64,000 nt of DNA, taken from the IMG/VR virus record IMGVR_UViG_3300005530_000004, positions 1 through 64,000 of that record; one strand, given 5' to 3'. Shown here piece after piece: positions 43,407 through 51,086 of the stretch (positions are counted from its first letter, which is position 1; the number at the start of each line of letters is the position of its first letter). This DNA is from a virus. The translations under genes were made by a program, and so were the position numbers. The notes beneath the pieces were generated by a model. That model was not told the DNA's origin. It saw only the letters and a list, made by a program, of their open reading frames with translations, and did no database searches.

Positions 43407-45665
43407 ATGAGCGAGCCAGCACAGCAGCAATCCTTATCAGATATATTTGAAGAATTTGATAATATATTTGAGAAGAAAAAACGAAAGAAAAAAGATGTAT
43501 TCACTAAAACAATATCTGTAAAAGAAATGGAGGCTTCGCATGATATTAGATTTGCACAAGCTGCTTCTACTTCTACTTCTACTTCTACTTCTACTTCTAT
43601 TCCTAAAAGCAACGGAGGTTTAATTTGTTACAACGATTCTTATGAACGAGTTCTTCGAGGAATAATTGGTGCTGAGACAATATTTCTCGATTTAGAAACT
43701 GGCAGCTATGATCCTAAAATAACTTCATTAGATCCTTGGAAAAATTGTTGGCCAATAGGTGTAGCAATTTGTGTAGAAGAATATGGGCCAGCTTACTATA
43801 TTCCAATAAATAAAGACAACGAAAATAAAGTCTATGATCTAATATTTGCAATATTTCACCATCCAAACTGCAAGCGGTGGGTAAATCACAACGTAAAATA
43901 TGATGCTCACGTATTAAAGAATTCTGGTGGAATTACACTACCGTATTCGGTGCAGTTAATCGACACTGTAACATTGTCTAAACTTATTGATTCAGATAGA
44001 TTTAGATATGGCTTGGATATATTATCAAAAGATTGGTTAGACGAAGATATATCACAATATGAACTTGCATTCAAACCATACTTACATAAAAATAAAGACT
44101 ACTCTGTAATACCAGTAGATATTATTGGGCCATATGCTTGTCAAGATGTTATTACAAATAGGAAGTTATATAAATATATTTGTGAGAATCTCCCAGAAGA
44201 GTGCTATTTTGTTCGTGATATAGAAATAGAATTGACAAGAGTTCTATTTGATATTGAACAAAATGGAATGCGAATAGATCCAGACAGTTTGCAGATAACA
44301 GAGGTTCTTAACTATAAAAAACTAATAGAAATAGAAGAAGAACTAGAACGCATTACGGGCAGGATTTTCCGTCCGCATACAAATGCAGATTGCTTTGACA
44401 TTATATGTAACTTTTATGGTTTACCAGTTCTTAAATGGACAAATCAATCTGATGATGAAGAAGTAGAAGTAGATGAAGCGGAAAATGAAGATGAAGGAAA
44501 AAAAGGAAAAGGTGGTCCAAGTTTCGACAAGTTTGCTTTAACAGCATATTTATCTCATCCGACTGTACTAACAAACCCAAATATAAGACGGGTAATAGAA
44601 TTAATATCTGAATACAGGAAGAAAAATACATTCAACAATCTATTTGTTAAAAAATATAGGGAATTGGCAAGTGGAAATTTGTTACATCCATCTTACAATC
44701 AATGTGTACGATCTGGAAGATTGTCCTGCAAGCATCCAAATGCGCAGCAATTAAATGAAGAAGCTAAAGAGTTGATATTGCCGTATGGTAATGAAGGTAA
44801 TGAAGTATTCGTATCGTATGACTTTTCGCAAATTGAATATAGGACAATTGCACATTATATTGAAAGTCCATTATTATTAGATAAATATAATAATGATCCA
44901 GACGTTGATTTCCATGAGTTCGTTGCTGAATTAGTTAGAGAACAAACTGGCCTTGAAGGAATGACAAGAAAGGGTGGTAAAACTTTAAACTTCGGTTTAG
45001 GTTTTAATATGGGGAAGGCAAAGCTATTAAAATCTTTGCGTGGCGTTAAAGATTTAATGGACAGTTTATCAAAAGAAATAGATGAAGCCGGGGTTCCTGA
45101 AAACGAAAAAGAATCTGTATTTGCACGAGAATCAGAAAAACGCGCAGAGGCAGTATTCAATGCTTATCATAGAACTTTTCCAGAAATGAAAAGAACGTCT
45201 CGACAAGCACAAGCAGTTTGCGAACAACGTGGATACATCAGAAATCTATACAATAGACGAAGACACTTAAATAAGCAATTTGCATATAAAGCTTTCAATA
45301 CAATAAATCAAGCCAGTGCTGCTGATTTGATGAAGGCAGCTATGGTTAAAATTGGTAAATTACTTAGAGATTGTAATGAAAATAGCAGCAAAATCCGTAT
45401 TGTTGCTGATGTTCACGATGAAATATTATTCTCCATGCCAAAGCAGCTTGCAGAAGATGAACGAATTACACATACTATTGCATATATTCTTGAACATCCT
45501 ACTTTACCGAATAATATAGATGGAACAGAAAAGAAGTTGCTTGTTCCAATTCGTGTCTCAATGGGGATAGGTAATAATTGGAAAGAAGCCAGTAAATCTG
45601 CCAGAGTTTACAATTACGATAAAGCAGTAAGCGTTGAAGAGTTTAAGGAGATAATCAATGGATAA
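43407..45665 (+). CDS. polA: Family A DNA polymerase with 3'-5' exonuclease domain
   Basis: 752 aa, lacking a 5' nuclease domain. Exonuclease: IFLDLETGSYD (~92-102, D-x-E), VNHNVKYDAHVL and PYACQDVITNRK. Polymerase: motif A SYDFSQIEYR (~470-480), motif B RKGGKTLNFGLGFNMG (~521-536), motif C VADVHDEI (~666-673). In motif B the Tyr that usually follows the Phe by four residues is Phe here. N-terminus has an in-frame (Thr-Ser)n microsatellite and there is an acidic low-complexity insertion near 350-370 (EVEVDEAENEDEGKK). Replicative polymerase of the phage. Confidence 0.95.
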   Translation: MSEPAQQQSLSDIFEEFDNIFEKKKRKKKDVFTKTISVKEMEASHDIRFAQAASTSTSTSTSTSIPKSNGGLICYNDSYERVLRGIIGAETIFLDLETGSYDPKITSLDPWKNCWPIGVAICVEEYGPAYYIPINKDNENKVYDLIFAIFHHPNCKRWVNHNVKYDAHVLKNSGGITLPYSVQLIDTVTLSKLIDSDRFRYGLDILSKDWLDEDISQYELAFKPYLHKNKDYSVIPVDIIGPYACQDVITNRKLYKYICENLPEECYFVRDIEIELTRVLFDIEQNGMRIDPDSLQITEVLNYKKLIEIEEELERITGRIFRPHTNADCFDIICNFYGLPVLKWTNQSDDEEVEVDEAENEDEGKKGKGGPSFDKFALTAYLSHPTVLTNPNIRRVIELISEYRKKNTFNNLFVKKYRELASGNLLHPSYNQCVRSGRLSCKHPNAQQLNEEAKELILPYGNEGNEVFVSYDFSQIEYRTIAHYIESPLLLDKYNNDPDVDFHEFVAELVREQTGLEGMTRKGGKTLNFGLGFNMGKAKLLKSLRGVKDLMDSLSKEIDEAGVPENEKESVFARESEKRAEAVFNAYHRTFPEMKRTSRQAQAVCEQRGYIRNLYNRRRHLNKQFAYKAFNTINQASAADLMKAAMVKIGKLLRDCNENSSKIRIVADVHDEILFSMPKQLAEDERITHTIAYILEHPTLPNNIDGTEKKLLVPIRVSMGIGNNWKEASKSARVYNYDKAVSVEEFKEIING

Positions 45666-45855
45666 ACAAAATCAGCAATATAAAGCATATCTCGGCGATA
45701 GCGTCTACATAGATTTCGATGGATATGGTTTAGTATTAACGACTGAAAATGGTATAGAAACAACAAATAGAATTTATCTTGAACCAGAAGTATTCAATAA
45801 ATTAGAAGTGTATGTTAAAGAATTAAAGAAACAATTATTAGATGCGAGAGATTAA
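45658..45855 (+). CDS. Hypothetical protein, 65 aa
   Basis: Overlaps the polymerase stop by 8 nt. Small beta-rich start, helical end (KLEVYVKELKKQLLDA). Last gene of the replication operon. Confidence 0.5.
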   Translation: MDKQNQQYKAYLGDSVYIDFDGYGLVLTTENGIETTNRIYLEPEVFNKLEVYVKELKKQLLDARD

Positions 45856-45904
45856 ATAATGTATTTTTAAGTTTTTGGGGAAAGCTAGGGAATTAGCCGA
45901 TATA

Positions 45905-45944
45905 TGTACACTATATGTACATTTGTACACTATTTTACTGTACA
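45905..45944. promoter_or_regulatory. Four TGTACA operator-like sites
   Basis: TGTACA at 45905, 45916, 45924 and 45939. The hexamer is self-complementary; clustering suggests binding of a dimeric regulator. Confidence 0.5.
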
Positions 45945-46119
45945 TTTGTCTATCTATCAAGAAAATAATATTTGGAAAATAAGAAAAATTTCCTGCTAAA
46001 CAAAGTCAATTTTCTCGGGATTTTCAACAAAATATATTTGACAACGCAAGTATCATACCGGGAATGGTATTTGCGTCGCGGGCGCGGCCGCGCGAAGTAA
46101 CACTGTCTCGGCGGATCGT

Positions 46120-46201
46120 CGGGCGACCGACGATCCGCCGACGATCCGCCGACGATCCGCCGACGATTCGGCCCGCTGCGCTCGATTAAATCGAGCGCAG
46201 C
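46120..46201. repeat. 11-bp direct repeats and 12-bp-stem hairpin
   Basis: CGACGATCCGC repeated about four times in tandem, followed by GCTGCGCTCGAT/ATCGAGCGCAGC hairpin (loop TAA, 46175-46201). Confidence 0.75.
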
Positions 46202-46240
46202 ACTTGCAAAAGATTCCTCAAAATAATCGTGGCAAGAGTA

Positions 46241-46269
46241 TTGACTTGCCGAATGAATCATGGAATACT
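46241..46269 (+). promoter_or_regulatory. Sigma70-like promoter
   Basis: TTGACT at 46241-46246, 17-bp spacer, AATACT at 46264-46269 (4 of 6 to the consensus -10). Reads towards the accessory genes. Confidence 0.5.
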
Positions 46270-46324
46270 TCACCTAGTTGATTGATTGTGCTCTTTGAAA
46301 ACTTGGTTAGCGCGGCAACGGTTC

Positions 46325-46342
46325 GACGGAGCTAGCTCCGTC
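46325..46342. repeat. Perfect 18-bp palindrome
   Basis: GACGGAGCTAGCTCCGTC, no T-run afterwards; operator or RNA hairpin. Confidence 0.7.
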
Positions 46343-46375
46343 CCTGCCTAATCAAGCTTGCAAGCCGCGTACACA

Positions 46376-46403
46376 ACCACTAGGCGTTTTATTGTGCGGC
46401 GTC
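46376..46403. repeat. 28-bp inverted repeat, left arm (cassette 1)
   Basis: Exact reverse complement of 46735-46762. Contains TTTATTGTG, the complement of the CACAATAAA leader box. Together the arms enclose one gene. Confidence 0.85.
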
Positions 46404-46473
46404 GTGTTCAACAGGGCAACAGGGCAATGGTCGCCAAACAACACGACAACCACAATAAAACGGAGAGAACAAA

Positions 46474-46713
46474 GTGAACAAATACTTTGTAATTTGGACC
46501 TACGTTGCGAATTACGGAAACTTGGAAGTCTTCGCCGATAGTGCGGAAGAAGCTTCCAAGATCGTGCTTAGCTCTTTCAGCACTGATTTCTCGGAACGCG
46601 GAACGGTCTATGTTTTTTCCGAGCCGGAGTACATTTACAACGGCCGCGAAGAAACGAAAAAGCGGAAGCAACAGAAAATCCAACAGGATATTGATAACAG
46701 ACTCAGCCGATAA
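46474..46713 (+). CDS. Hypothetical protein in inverted-repeat cassette 1, 79 aa
   Basis: GTG start after CACAATAAA and GGAGAGAAC. Starts MNKYFVIWTYVANYGNLEVF with an alpha/beta pattern and a basic helical end (ETKKRKQQKIQQDIDNRL). GC-richer than the replication genes. No family recognised. Confidence 0.6.
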   Translation: MNKYFVIWTYVANYGNLEVFADSAEEASKIVLSSFSTDFSERGTVYVFSEPEYIYNGREETKKRKQQKIQQDIDNRLSR

Positions 46714-46734
46714 GCAACACGACAACACGACATG

Positions 46735-46762
46735 GACGCCGCACAATAAAACGCCTAGTGGT
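46735..46762. repeat. 28-bp inverted repeat, right arm (cassette 1)
   Basis: Pairs with 46376-46403; carries GCACAATAAA on the + strand. Confidence 0.85.
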
Positions 46763-46769
46763 AACAAGT

Positions 46770-46799
46770 AGCTCACCAGTGATTTAATCCTGCCCTGTT
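46770..46799. repeat. 30-bp inverted repeat, left arm (cassette 2)
   Basis: Reverse complement of 47103-47132 with one mismatch. Begins only 7 bp after the right arm of cassette 1. Confidence 0.85.
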
Positions 46800-46857
46800 G
46801 ATTGTGTATCAAACGCCAAACAACACGACAACACGACAACACGAAGGATACAATAAA

Positions 46858-47091
46858 ATGACATTGGCTAAAAAGCGTTTCGACGACAATGAAATCGTGA
46901 AAGAACACGAGCTGCCCTATCGACCATTCCGTGTCTCAGCCTCTTTGGAGAGTTTTTTTCTGCGGCTTGATGCCGCACAAATGACGCGCGAGAAATTAGA
47001 GTCTATCCAGACTCTAATCTGGCAAAAGCGCAAGGTAGAACACGATCTATGTTCCGCCGTGCAAAATGTTTTGAGGGGGCAATCTCGATAA
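46858..47091 (+). CDS. Hypothetical protein in inverted-repeat cassette 2, 77 aa
   Basis: ATG 46858 with GAAGGATACAATAAA immediately before it. Helical and charged (MTLAKKRFDDNEIVKEHELP; RLDAAQMTREKLESIQTLIW). Not recognised. Enclosed by the second inverted repeat. Confidence 0.6.
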   Translation: MTLAKKRFDDNEIVKEHELPYRPFRVSASLESFFLRLDAAQMTREKLESIQTLIWQKRKVEHDLCSAVQNVLRGQSR

Positions 47092-47102
47092 CAGGGCAAC
47101 AT

Positions 47103-47132
47103 AACAGGGCAGGATTAAATCACTGATGAGCT
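47103..47132. repeat. 30-bp inverted repeat, right arm (cassette 2)
   Basis: Pairs with 46770-46799 (29 of 30). Confidence 0.85.
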
Positions 47133-47219
47133 AGCAATCGTGCAACTAATTCGGTAAATTCTCGCGCCGAATAAACTAACAATAAATGCGAGAAAACACT
47201 TTGTTTTGGAGACTGTACA

Positions 47220-47909
47220 GTGTCAACCACCCACAAGAATGCCCCCGCCAATCGTGACTCCGCGAAAGTTTCTGATCGGCCAGCCGAACAGAAAACCGAA
47301 ACGGCCACGACGACGGAAAAGAGGCGTGGTCGTCCGGCCGGAAACGGCGAGAAAAAGCAAACCGGGAAAATCAAATATCCCGGAGTTGCGAACGGGGAAA
47401 AACTCTCCGTCGTGCCGACGGATTTCGACCCCGCCAAACACAAGCGATTATCTGCGGACAATTTCACTTCACCCGCGCTTTTTGACGCGCACAAGGCGAA
47501 GCATTCCAAGCCGCGAAATTTCCACCCATTGCTTTTGAATGAGGCGGGCGAACCGGAAAACAAATTGTCGGAATTCCCTTCTGATGTTTCGGTCGAAGTG
47601 AGTTACGATTATTCGCTTAACGGCGAAAAGATCGTCGCTTTCCGCCCGCGTCATTTTTCGGATCGTCGTGCGCTTGCAAAAGCTCTGGTTCCCGCGCTGC
47701 AAAAGCAAATCGCCGCGCTGGAAAAAATCAGCACGATGACGGACGATCAAATCGAAAAACTCGGCCGCAAGGAAGAGTTGAAGCGCGGCATCGAGAAGAA
47801 AATCAAGGAAGCGACCGGATCGACAATCAGCATGGAGATGCTCGAAAAGATGCTCGCAACTCTTCCGCCGGAGATGCAAGAAAAGTATGCTGCGGCGACG
47901 GCGGGCTAG
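47220..47909 (+). CDS. GC-rich AT-hook-like basic protein, 229 aa
   Basis: GTG start after CTGTACA. N-terminal ~45 residues are Lys/Thr/Ala-rich with KRRGRPAGNG, an AT-hook core (RGRP) that binds the minor groove of AT-rich DNA. The middle (SADNFTSPALFDAHKAKH; FPSDVSVEVSYDYSLNGEKI) is a mixed fold; the C-terminus is helical (KREELKRGIEKKIKEA-like). Codons end in G/C, unlike the AT-rich neighbours, so it was probably acquired recently. Followed by a textbook terminator. Function unknown, possibly DNA-binding. Confidence 0.65.
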   Translation: MSTTHKNAPANRDSAKVSDRPAEQKTETATTTEKRRGRPAGNGEKKQTGKIKYPGVANGEKLSVVPTDFDPAKHKRLSADNFTSPALFDAHKAKHSKPRNFHPLLLNEAGEPENKLSEFPSDVSVEVSYDYSLNGEKIVAFRPRHFSDRRALAKALVPALQKQIAALEKISTMTDDQIEKLGRKEELKRGIEKKIKEATGSTISMEMLEKMLATLPPEMQEKYAAATAG

Positions 47910-47948
47910 TTGCTTGCGAATTACTTGTTTGGCGACAAGTTTTCTCGA

Positions 47949-47982
47949 CCCCTACGAAACAATTGTTTCGTAGGGGTTTTTT
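47949..47982 (+). terminator. Intrinsic terminator
   Basis: CCCCTACGAAACAA with its exact complement TTGTTTCGTAGGGG (47949-47976) followed by six T. Ends transcription of the AT-hook gene. Confidence 0.95.
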
Positions 47983-48002
47983 CGTGCGCTGAAATAATAC
48001 TT

Positions 48003-48108
48003 GCGTCGTCCAGGGAGCGAGCCAGCGTCGTCCAGGGAGCGAGCCAGCGTCGTCCAGGGAGCGAGCCAGCGTCGTCCAGGGAGCGAGCCAGCGTCGTCCA
48101 GGGAGCGA
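48003..48108 (+). repeat. 22-bp tandem repeat, nearly five copies
   Basis: Unit GCGTCGTCCAGGGAGCG plus AGCCA, exact and contiguous, last copy truncated. GC-rich, no spacers, so not CRISPR. Confidence 0.95.
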
Positions 48109-48122
48109 ATCCTAACAGCAGC

Positions 48123-48151
48123 TTGACGCGCTGCCGCGCTGTAGTTACACT
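48123..48151 (+). promoter_or_regulatory. Sigma70-like promoter
   Basis: TTGACG, 17-bp spacer, TACACT, right after the 22-bp repeats; would drive the gene at 48474. Confidence 0.6.
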
Positions 48152-48473
48152 GGCCGCACCGGGGCAATAGGCGCACCATGCGTCAAATAAAAATATTTAT
48201 TTTCTCATTTAGCGGCGAGAAAAATAGATACAGTGAACAATAAAATGCCGCTTTTTCCACTGCACACTTCTACTCCTCTTTTTTGGAGAAAATATAATCA
48301 AGCAATAATCCGACAATCCGACAATCCGACAATTCGACAATTATTTTTTTCTCTGAACAATAAAACATGCTGTAACATTGGAGTTGCTGCAAGCCGATCG
48401 GATCGACCAAAATAAATCATTCACGCAAATAATTCCTACGTAGGAATTAAAAATTGAAGGGATACAAAAGACA
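48152..48473 (+). other. Leader region with short repeats
   Basis: About 320 bp. Contains GAACAATAAAATG at ~48234 opening a 57-codon frame of poor coding quality, an 8-bp tandem repeat ATCCGACA (48308-48345), a second GAACAATAAA, and the 18-bp palindrome AATTCCTACGTAGGAATT at 48431-48448. No confident gene. Confidence 0.5.
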
Positions 48474-48920
48474 ATGGAAATTACAGTAGAAAAAATTGCC
48501 AATTTACTCTTAAATCCAGAAAATCGTGATAAGATGCGAGAAACGAAAAATAGGGCTTGTGTAGAAATAGAAGAAGCCGCTAAGCAAATAGCTTTCCAGC
48601 GTAAAAAAATCGACGATGGTTTGATGCGACTCGCAGCCGCGAAAACGGACAAGGAAAATCCTAAGCATATCGAATCATATATAAAAAGCTTCAAGGAACG
48701 TCTTGAACGTGCTAAAAAAGAAATTGCAGAATGTCAAAAGCAAATTGAGATTCTGCAAGCTAGACTACCATCGGAAGCGCGGGCCGCTAAGGTAGAAAGT
48801 ATCGAGCAAGAGCTAAAGCAATATGAAAGCAATGTTAATGCGCTGATTTCGCAAAAGGGAGAATGGACTAGGTTGCGAGATTTAATTTCGCAAGCCGAAG
48901 AATTAAGAAAATTGTCTTGA
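48474..48920 (+). CDS. Coiled-coil protein, 148 aa
   Basis: Almost entirely helical with heptads (RLERAKKEIAECQKQIEILQ; SIEQELKQYESNVNALISQK). Unknown partner. Own promoter region upstream and a hairpin downstream, so separately expressed. Confidence 0.65.
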   Translation: MEITVEKIANLLLNPENRDKMRETKNRACVEIEEAAKQIAFQRKKIDDGLMRLAAAKTDKENPKHIESYIKSFKERLERAKKEIAECQKQIEILQARLPSEARAAKVESIEQELKQYESNVNALISQKGEWTRLRDLISQAEELRKLS

Positions 48921-48965
48921 ATATCTTGAAAACAGAAACAAAAACAAAATTCGAGAACCCGACAT

Positions 48966-49004
48966 AATTCCGTACAGTAGTGTACAAAATTGGTACGGAA
49001 TTTT
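48966..49004 (+). terminator. Terminator-like hairpin
   Basis: AATTCCGTAC (48966-48975) with GTACGGAATT (48993-49002), followed by TTTT. Confidence 0.5.
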
Positions 49005-49073
49005 GCCGCGTTTTCTGTCGAGTGGTATCGACGGCGCAGCACAATAAAACTTGTTTTGAAGAAAAGGAAGAAG

Positions 49074-49241
49074 ATGACATACAATCAATTACTAGATTGC
49101 ATTGAAGCAATGACATTAGAGCAAAGAGAGTGTGATGTTACAGTAGAAATAGACGATGAATGCTATCCAGCTACACTATATATTTCTGACGATAACCACG
49201 ACTCTTTAGAAAAGGATCACCCTGTTTTGAAAGCAATGTAA
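49074..49241 (+). CDS. Small acidic hypothetical protein, 55 aa
   Basis: ATG 49074 with AAGGAAGAAG. DVTVEIDDECYPATLYISDD is a compact beta pattern of small phage proteins. Leader has CACAATAAA. Confidence 0.55.
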   Translation: MTYNQLLDCIEAMTLEQRECDVTVEIDDECYPATLYISDDNHDSLEKDHPVLKAM

Positions 49242-49243
49242 AT

Positions 49244-49296
49244 AACAGCCATGTTTCCGCCGCAACATAAATGTTGCGGCGGTGGCGTAGGTTGTT
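49244..49296 (+). ncRNA. Structured RNA element, copy 1 of 4
   Basis: Outer stem AACAGCC/GGTTGTT; conserved 5' strand ATGTTTCCG; variable hairpin CCGCAACAT-AA-ATGTTGCGG; conserved 3' strand CGGTGGCGTA. Immediately after a stop codon. Unlike the other copies it is not followed by the TTTCTGACACAATAAA box. Confidence 0.75.
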
Positions 49297-49389
49297 TGCT
49301 ATTTATGTTGTACTAGCAAGCCTACAATTCCGGCAAGTTGGAATTAAAAGAATACTTGCAATGAATCTTTTCCAATGAGGGAAGTTGTG

Positions 49390-49845
49390 ATGATCGCAAC
49401 AAAAAAGACGAATGGACGTTTCTCACGTTTCTCGGAACAGGATGCAAATGATCTAGCAACGAATCTTGCTAAATCTCTTTCGCATCAATTCTCTTTCCGC
49501 GAAAGCAAAGCTCTCGAAAAGAGAGTTGCAGCGTCTCCAGAGACGACAACAAAAAAGCTTCGATCTGGAAGCAAACTCTTTCAAATGCGGACAATTCTTT
49601 CGTCCGCCAAACGCGATAAATCTTTTCGCGTGAATCTGCAAGCCACAGAGCTTGCAGTAAAACTGTTCTCTCGCATGTTTTCTCGAAAACTTTGGCGAGA
49701 GAATATTGTTTATTCTCGTCGCGCCTGGTTGAACGGTTTTCCGGTCAACTATGACCAGCAAGATTTAATGCTGATTTGTCGTCGCGTTGCGAGAAGAATT
49801 GCGAGAAGAGTTGCTTCTAGCAATTGCTATGAAAATAGCAAATAG
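49390..49845 (+). CDS. Very basic hypothetical protein, 151 aa
   Basis: ATG 49390 with GAGGGA seven bases upstream. Rich in Arg/Lys/Ser throughout, ending RRVARRIARRVASSN. High positive charge suggests nucleic-acid binding. Leader 49297-49389 shows no other feature. Lies between RNA copies 1 and 2. Confidence 0.6.
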   Translation: MIATKKTNGRFSRFSEQDANDLATNLAKSLSHQFSFRESKALEKRVAASPETTTKKLRSGSKLFQMRTILSSAKRDKSFRVNLQATELAVKLFSRMFSRKLWRENIVYSRRAWLNGFPVNYDQQDLMLICRRVARRIARRVASSNCYENSK

Positions 49846-49854
49846 CTGATTCTG

Positions 49855-49919
49855 CAGACAGTCATGTCTCCGTGCTGTTATTTAACAGATAAATAACAGC
49901 ACGGTGCCGTAGATTGTTT
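49855..49919 (+). ncRNA. Structured RNA element, copy 2 of 4
   Basis: Outer stem GACAGTC/GATTGTT (G-U pairs), conserved ATGTCTCCG, variable 12-bp hairpin TGCTGTTATTTA/TAAATAACAGCA, conserved CGGTGCCGTA; then TCTAGTTTCTGACACAATAAA and the ribosome site of the next gene. Confidence 0.75.
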
Positions 49920-49961
49920 TCTAGTTTCTGACACAATAAATTGAAGAAGGAGAGAAAGAAA

Positions 49962-50720
49962 ATGCAATTCGACAATGAAAAATTAAAAAAGATTATTGAG
50001 AAGCATCGAAAATATTATCTTAATGAAGAAGGTGGAGAACGTGCAGATTTGTCCGGTGCAAATTTGTTTGGTGCAGATTTGTCACGTGCAAATTTGTCCG
50101 GTGCAGATTTGTCCGGTGCAAATTTGTCGCGTGCAAATTTGTTTGGTGCAAATTTGTTTGGTGCAGATTTGTTTGGTGCAAATTTGTCTGGTGCAGATTT
50201 GTCGCGCGCAAATTTGTCTGATGCAAATTTGTCGCGTGCAATTTTGTCCGGTGCAAATTTGTCGCGTGCAAATTTGTTTGGTGCAAATTTGTCCGGTGCA
50301 GATTTGTCGCGTGCAAATTTGTTTGGTGCAAATTTGTCCGGTGCAGATTTGTTTGGTGCAAATTTGTTTGGTGCAAATTTGTTTGGTGCAGATTTGTCCG
50401 GTGCAAATTTGTTTGGTGCAAACTTATCCAGTGCAAAATTAAATGAAGAAACCAATATTACAGGAGAGTCTTGGAAGGAATATTTAGAAAAAGTTGTTCC
50501 GGCTTTACTGACAGCTGGCGGAAAAACAATCCAAGAAATTGTAGAATCTGGCTGTTGGAATTGCCATGAATGGCAAAATTGTCCAATGCACATCGCATTT
50601 GGAATTAATAATAAAGAGGACGGGCCAATTTTATTAAGGCCTAGGATCAAACAATTTATTCAATTATTTGATTTTAATTTGATCCCATGTCCGGTTGTTC
50701 CATTTACTTCTGTTAATTAA
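49962..50720 (+). CDS. Pentapeptide-repeat protein
   Basis: 252 aa from ATG 49962. After ~28 residues, about 25 tandem A-[DN]-L-[SF]-[GR] pentapeptides ([19 protein letters not shown]) to ~residue 160, forming a right-handed quadrilateral beta-helix; the 15-bp DNA units are near-identical. The C-terminal ~90 residues are different, with [12 protein letters not shown] and a hydrophobic end. Some such proteins mimic DNA and inhibit gyrase; that role is only a possibility here. Confidence 0.9.
   Translation: MQFDNEKLKKIIEKHRKYYLNEEGGERADLSGANLFGADLSRANLSGADLSGANLSRANLFGANLFGADLFGANLSGADLSRANLSDANLSRAILSGANLSRANLFGANLSGADLSRANLFGANLSGADLFGANLFGANLFGADLSGANLFGANLSSAKLNEETNITGESWKEYLEKVVPALLTAGGKTIQEIVESGCWNCHEWQNCPMHIAFGINNKEDGPILLRPRIKQFIQLFDFNLIPCPVVPFTSVN
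50041..50437 (+). repeat. 15-bp tandem array encoding pentapeptide repeats
   Basis: Units of the form GGTGCAAATTTGTCC with few variants; high identity at the DNA level implies recent expansion or gene conversion. Confidence 0.9.
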
Positions 50721-50722
50721 CA

Positions 50723-50781
50723 AACAATCATGTTTCCGCGCCACGATATTTTTATATCGTGGCGCGATGACGTAGATTGTT
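50723..50781 (+). ncRNA. Structured RNA element, copy 3 of 4
   Basis: Outer stem AACAATC/GATTGTT, conserved ATGTTTCCG, variable hairpin CGCCACGATAT/ATATCGTGGCG, conserved CGATGACGTA. Followed by an expanded TTTCTGGTTCTAGTTTC stretch and GGCACAATAAA. Confidence 0.8.
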
Positions 50782-50844
50782 TTCTGGTTCTAGTTTCTAG
50801 TGGTTTCTGATTTCTGGCACAATAAAAGAAATGGAGATTGACAA

Positions 50845-51081
50845 ATGAAAGAAAAGATTGAATGTTTACTTCCGGATGATGGAAAAACTTGCGTCCGGCT
50901 ACGCGGAAAGAATGGTAACTTTGTTACCATTTTGCCTTGTGGAACCGACGTAAATGGAAATGTTACAAATGTCGATTTGTGCAAACCGAATGGAGAAGTG
51001 TTGTATTGTGGAGTAGATATTGAACTGGTCAATATCTTTTGTGAAGAACTCGGATTGGAAAGAATCTTGCAGGAGAAGTGA
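50845..51081 (+). CDS. Hypothetical protein, 78 aa
   Basis: ATG after ATGGAGATTGACAA. Beta-rich start (KTCVRLRGKNGNFVTILPCG) then an acidic helix. Not recognised. Between RNA copies 3 and 4, in operon with the next gene. Confidence 0.55.
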   Translation: MKEKIECLLPDDGKTCVRLRGKNGNFVTILPCGTDVNGNVTNVDLCKPNGEVLYCGVDIELVNIFCEELGLERILQEK

Positions 51082-51086
51082 AATAA

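Larger units (their letters stand above)
45856..46473 (+). promoter_or_regulatory. Large noncoding control region (operators, repeats, promoter, possible origin)
   Basis: About 620 bp without a gene. From left: four TGTACA palindromes (45905, 45916, 45924, 45939); an AT-rich stretch; a GC-rich block with four CGACGATCCGC units (46120-46170) preceded by their inverted copy CGGCGGATCGTCGG; a hairpin at 46175-46201; a sigma70-like promoter at 46241-46269; a perfect 18-bp palindrome at 46325-46342; and the left arm of a 28-bp inverted repeat at 46376. The combination of operator-like sites, direct repeats and palindromes fits an origin or a master regulatory switch. Confidence 0.6.

Noticed and set aside
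46038-46066. Promoter at TTGACA 46038
   Set aside because: Good -35 but no acceptable -10 at 16-18 bp.
46408-46908. Minus-strand 166-aa open frame
   Set aside because: Crosses both inverted-repeat cassettes and two well-supported + genes; arises from GC-rich third positions.
47206-47879. Alternative frames on both strands over the AT-hook gene
   Set aside because: High G+C keeps several frames open; only the frame from 47220 has a start, sensible protein and terminator.
48003-48108. Possible CRISPR array
   Set aside because: Units are contiguous and identical with no unique spacers; no cas genes in the window.
48233-48415. 60-aa open frame
   Set aside because: Includes an 8-bp tandem repeat and has poor codon pattern; treated as leader sequence.
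50041-50437. Direct repeats resembling a CRISPR or iteron array
   Set aside because: They are the coding repeats of a pentapeptide protein, period exactly 15 bp with no spacers.
50015-50650. Long minus-strand open frame and other-frame repeat proteins over the pentapeptide gene
   Set aside because: Mirror translation of the 15-bp repeat; no ribosome site and opposite to all other genes.
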